In this document: in pieces, positions 5,061 to 6,529 of the stretch
Numbering within the stretch: position 1 is the stretch's first letter
How the letters are laid out: every line of letters starts with the position of its first letter
Origin: an uncultured Erysipelotrichaceae bacterium
GTDB lineage: Bacteria; Bacillota_I; Bacilli_A; Erysipelotrichales; Erysipelotrichaceae
Assembly: GCA_934692455.1 (NCBI GenBank)
Contig: CAKUTY010000076.1
Location: 1-6,529 of the forward strand
DNA length: 6,529 bases
Direction of reading: 5' to 3'
The notes under the pieces: generated by a model
Told to the model about the DNA's origin: nothing
Database searches by the model: none
What the model saw: only the letters and a program-made list of their open reading frames with translations
Position numbers and translations under genes: made by a program

Positions 5061-6529
5061 AAATTGCGAATTATATAAGTTGTAATAAAAACCCTTCTTC
5101 TCAAGAAGCTGTTTATGATTACCAACCTCAACCACATCACCTTTATCAAGAACGATAATAATATCAGCATTCTTAATGGTACTCAAACGATGGGCAATAA
5201 CGAAAGACGTTCTATTCTCCATTAGCTTCTCCATAGCCTGTTGAATCAATTCTTCAGTACGAGTATCAACACTAGAAGTAGCCTCGTCTAGAATCAAAAT
5301 CTTAGGATCCTTCAAGAAAGCTCTCGCAATCGTTAACAACTGCTTCTGGCCCTGTGAAATACCACTTGTTTCATCAGATATTTGGGTATCATAGCCATTA
5401 TCCAAAGTCTTAATGAAATGATGAACATGAGCCATCTTACAAGCCTCATATACTTCTTCGTCGGTGGCATCTAACTTGCCATACTTGATATTGTCTTTAA
5501 TAGAACCACTATATAACCATGTATCCTGTAATACCATACCAAACAACGATCTTAAATCACTTCTTGTATAATCCTTGATATCATGGCCATCAACATAAAT
5601 GGTGCCACCATTTAATTCATAGAATCTCATCAATAGCTTAACTAAAGTAGTCTTACCAGCACCAGTAGGACCAACAATAGCTACATTTTGACCTGGCTTA
5701 ACATACATCGAGAAATCCTTAATAACGATATTATCAGGATCATAACCAAAGCGAACATTCTCAAAAGAAACATTACCCTTGATTGTTAAATTACCATTTT
5801 CATCATAGATACTAACAGGATTAATACAATCAGGCTCTTCTTCCTTTTCATCCAAAATCTCAAAAATACGTTCAGCTGCAGCAGCCATTGATTGAATATT
5901 ACTCAATAACTGTGAAGCTTGAGAAACTGGTTGATTTAAGTTTCTAACATATTGAATTAAAGCCTGAATATCACCAACTGTAATTCTGCCATTAATTGCC
6001 TCATAACCACCAAGTAAACATACAGCCACATAAATCAAATTACCGATAAAACCAGTAACTGGCATCATAATAGCTGAATAGAATTGTGACTTATGAGCAG
6101 ACTCCTCTAAGTTCTTATTAATCTTATCAAAGTCCTTAATCGACTTATCCTCATAGTTATAAGCCTTAACAACCAAATGACCTGAATACATCTCTTCAAT
6201 CAAACCATTTGCCTCACCTAAAGCTGCCTGTTGTTTATAGAAATATTTTTGTGAATGCTTGACGATAAATGTTGCACAAAAACCAGTTAAAGGTAATACG
6301 CATAGTGCTACAATGGTTAACTTAAATGATATAGAGAACATCATATAAAGCACACCAATGACACTGACAACACTAGACAACATTTGAGTGATGGTATTAC
6401 TCAAATTATTCGCAATCGTATCTACATCATTAGTAACCCTAGATAATACTTCACCATGACTGTGCTTATCAAAGAACTTAAGTGGTAATCTATTTATCTT
6501 CTTAGAAACATCATCCCTTAGACGATAAG
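5052..6529 (-). CDS. ABC exporter subunit, fused membrane and ATPase domains (5' end outside window)
   Basis: The frame is open to the right edge, giving 491 residues of a protein usually near 590-620, so roughly the first 100-130 residues are missing. In-window sequence starts YRLRDDVSKKINRLPLKFFD and continues SHGEVLSRVTNDVD, the intracellular-loop region of type IV (LmrA/MsbA/MdlB-like) exporters. Hydrophobic segments follow near 6375-6275 and 6060-5975. The ATPase domain is complete: Walker A GPTGAGKTT (5672-5646), Q-loop VLQDTWLYSG, signature ISQGQ (5360-5346), Walker B ILILDEAT with catalytic Glu, D-loop SSVD, and the switch histidine in FVIAHRLST. The change of LSGGQ to ISQGQ is common in subunits of heterodimeric exporters, so a partner gene probably lies upstream, beyond the right edge. 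Drugs, peptides or lipids are possible substrates; nothing here decides. An internal TTG at 6404 is not the start, since family sequence continues above it. Confidence 0.95.
   Translation of the reverse strand, partial: YRLRDDVSKKINRLPLKFFDKHSHGEVLSRVTNDVDTIANNLSNTITQMLSSVVSVIGVLYMMFSISFKLTIVALCVLPLTGFCATFIVKHSQKYFYKQQAALGEANGLIEEMYSGHLVVKAYNYEDKSIKDFDKINKNLEESAHKSQFYSAIMMPVTGFIGNLIYVAVCLLGGYEAINGRITVGDIQALIQYVRNLNQPVSQASQLLSNIQSMAAAAERIFEILDEKEEEPDCINPVSIYDENGNLTIKGNVSFENVRFGYDPDNIVIKDFSMYVKPGQNVAIVGPTGAGKTTLVKLLMRFYELNGGTIYVDGHDIKDYTRSDLRSLFGMVLQDTWLYSGSIKDNIKYGKLDATDEEVYEACKMAHVHHFIKTLDNGYDTQISDETSGISQGQKQLLTIARAFLKDPKILILDEATSSVDTRTEELIQQAMEKLMENRTSFVIAHRLSTIKNADIIIVLDKGDVVEVGNHKQLLEKKGFYYNLYNSQFEE

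Noticed and set aside
6402..6404. TTG 6404 as the start of the exporter gene
   Set aside because: The same frame continues upstream to the window edge with clear exporter family sequence (SHGEVLSRVTNDVD), so the gene is truncated by the window, not short.

Overview
The window is AT-rich, and every supportable gene lies on the minus strand, so transcription runs right to left. Strong AGGAGG-type ribosome sites, consensus sigma-A-like promoters, standard use of TGG for Trp and the protein families point to a low-GC Bacillota, probably a gut member of the Erysipelotrichia or Clostridia. I cannot name the genus.

Right half (2393-6529) looks like ordinary chromosome. It starts with the C-terminal part of an ABC exporter subunit whose N-terminus lies beyond the right edge. 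Its stop codon is built into a perfect intrinsic terminator (5035-5060). Next is an M32 metallocarboxypeptidase (best start 5003, not the TTG at 5015), overlapping by 8 bp a DUF2974/Mbeg1-like serine hydrolase. That two-gene operon ends at a strong hairpin terminator at 2393-2419.

Left half (1-2340) looks accessory. It holds a HigA-like XRE antitoxin/repressor without an adjacent toxin, then a stand-alone AAA15/RloA-like ATPase, then a RelE/HigB (Gp49-like) toxin gene broken by an in-frame TAA. After that TAA the same frame continues with recognisable family sequence to the left edge. The XRE gene and the broken toxin carry nearly identical 22-bp palindromic operators in their promoters (20 of 22 positions), so they belong, or once belonged, to one regulatory circuit.

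The ATPase has its own regulatory region: three 23-bp-period direct repeats, each with an A-tract, just upstream of a TTGACT/TACGAT promoter that has an 8-bp dyad over its spacer and -10. The best candidate for something undescribed is this XRE gene - repeat array - ATPase block. It resembles a small regulated defence or addiction module, but its function is inference only.

The 343-bp gap at 2086-2428 holds the XRE promoter/operator, a perfect 15-bp hairpin and the operon terminator; I see no gene in it.
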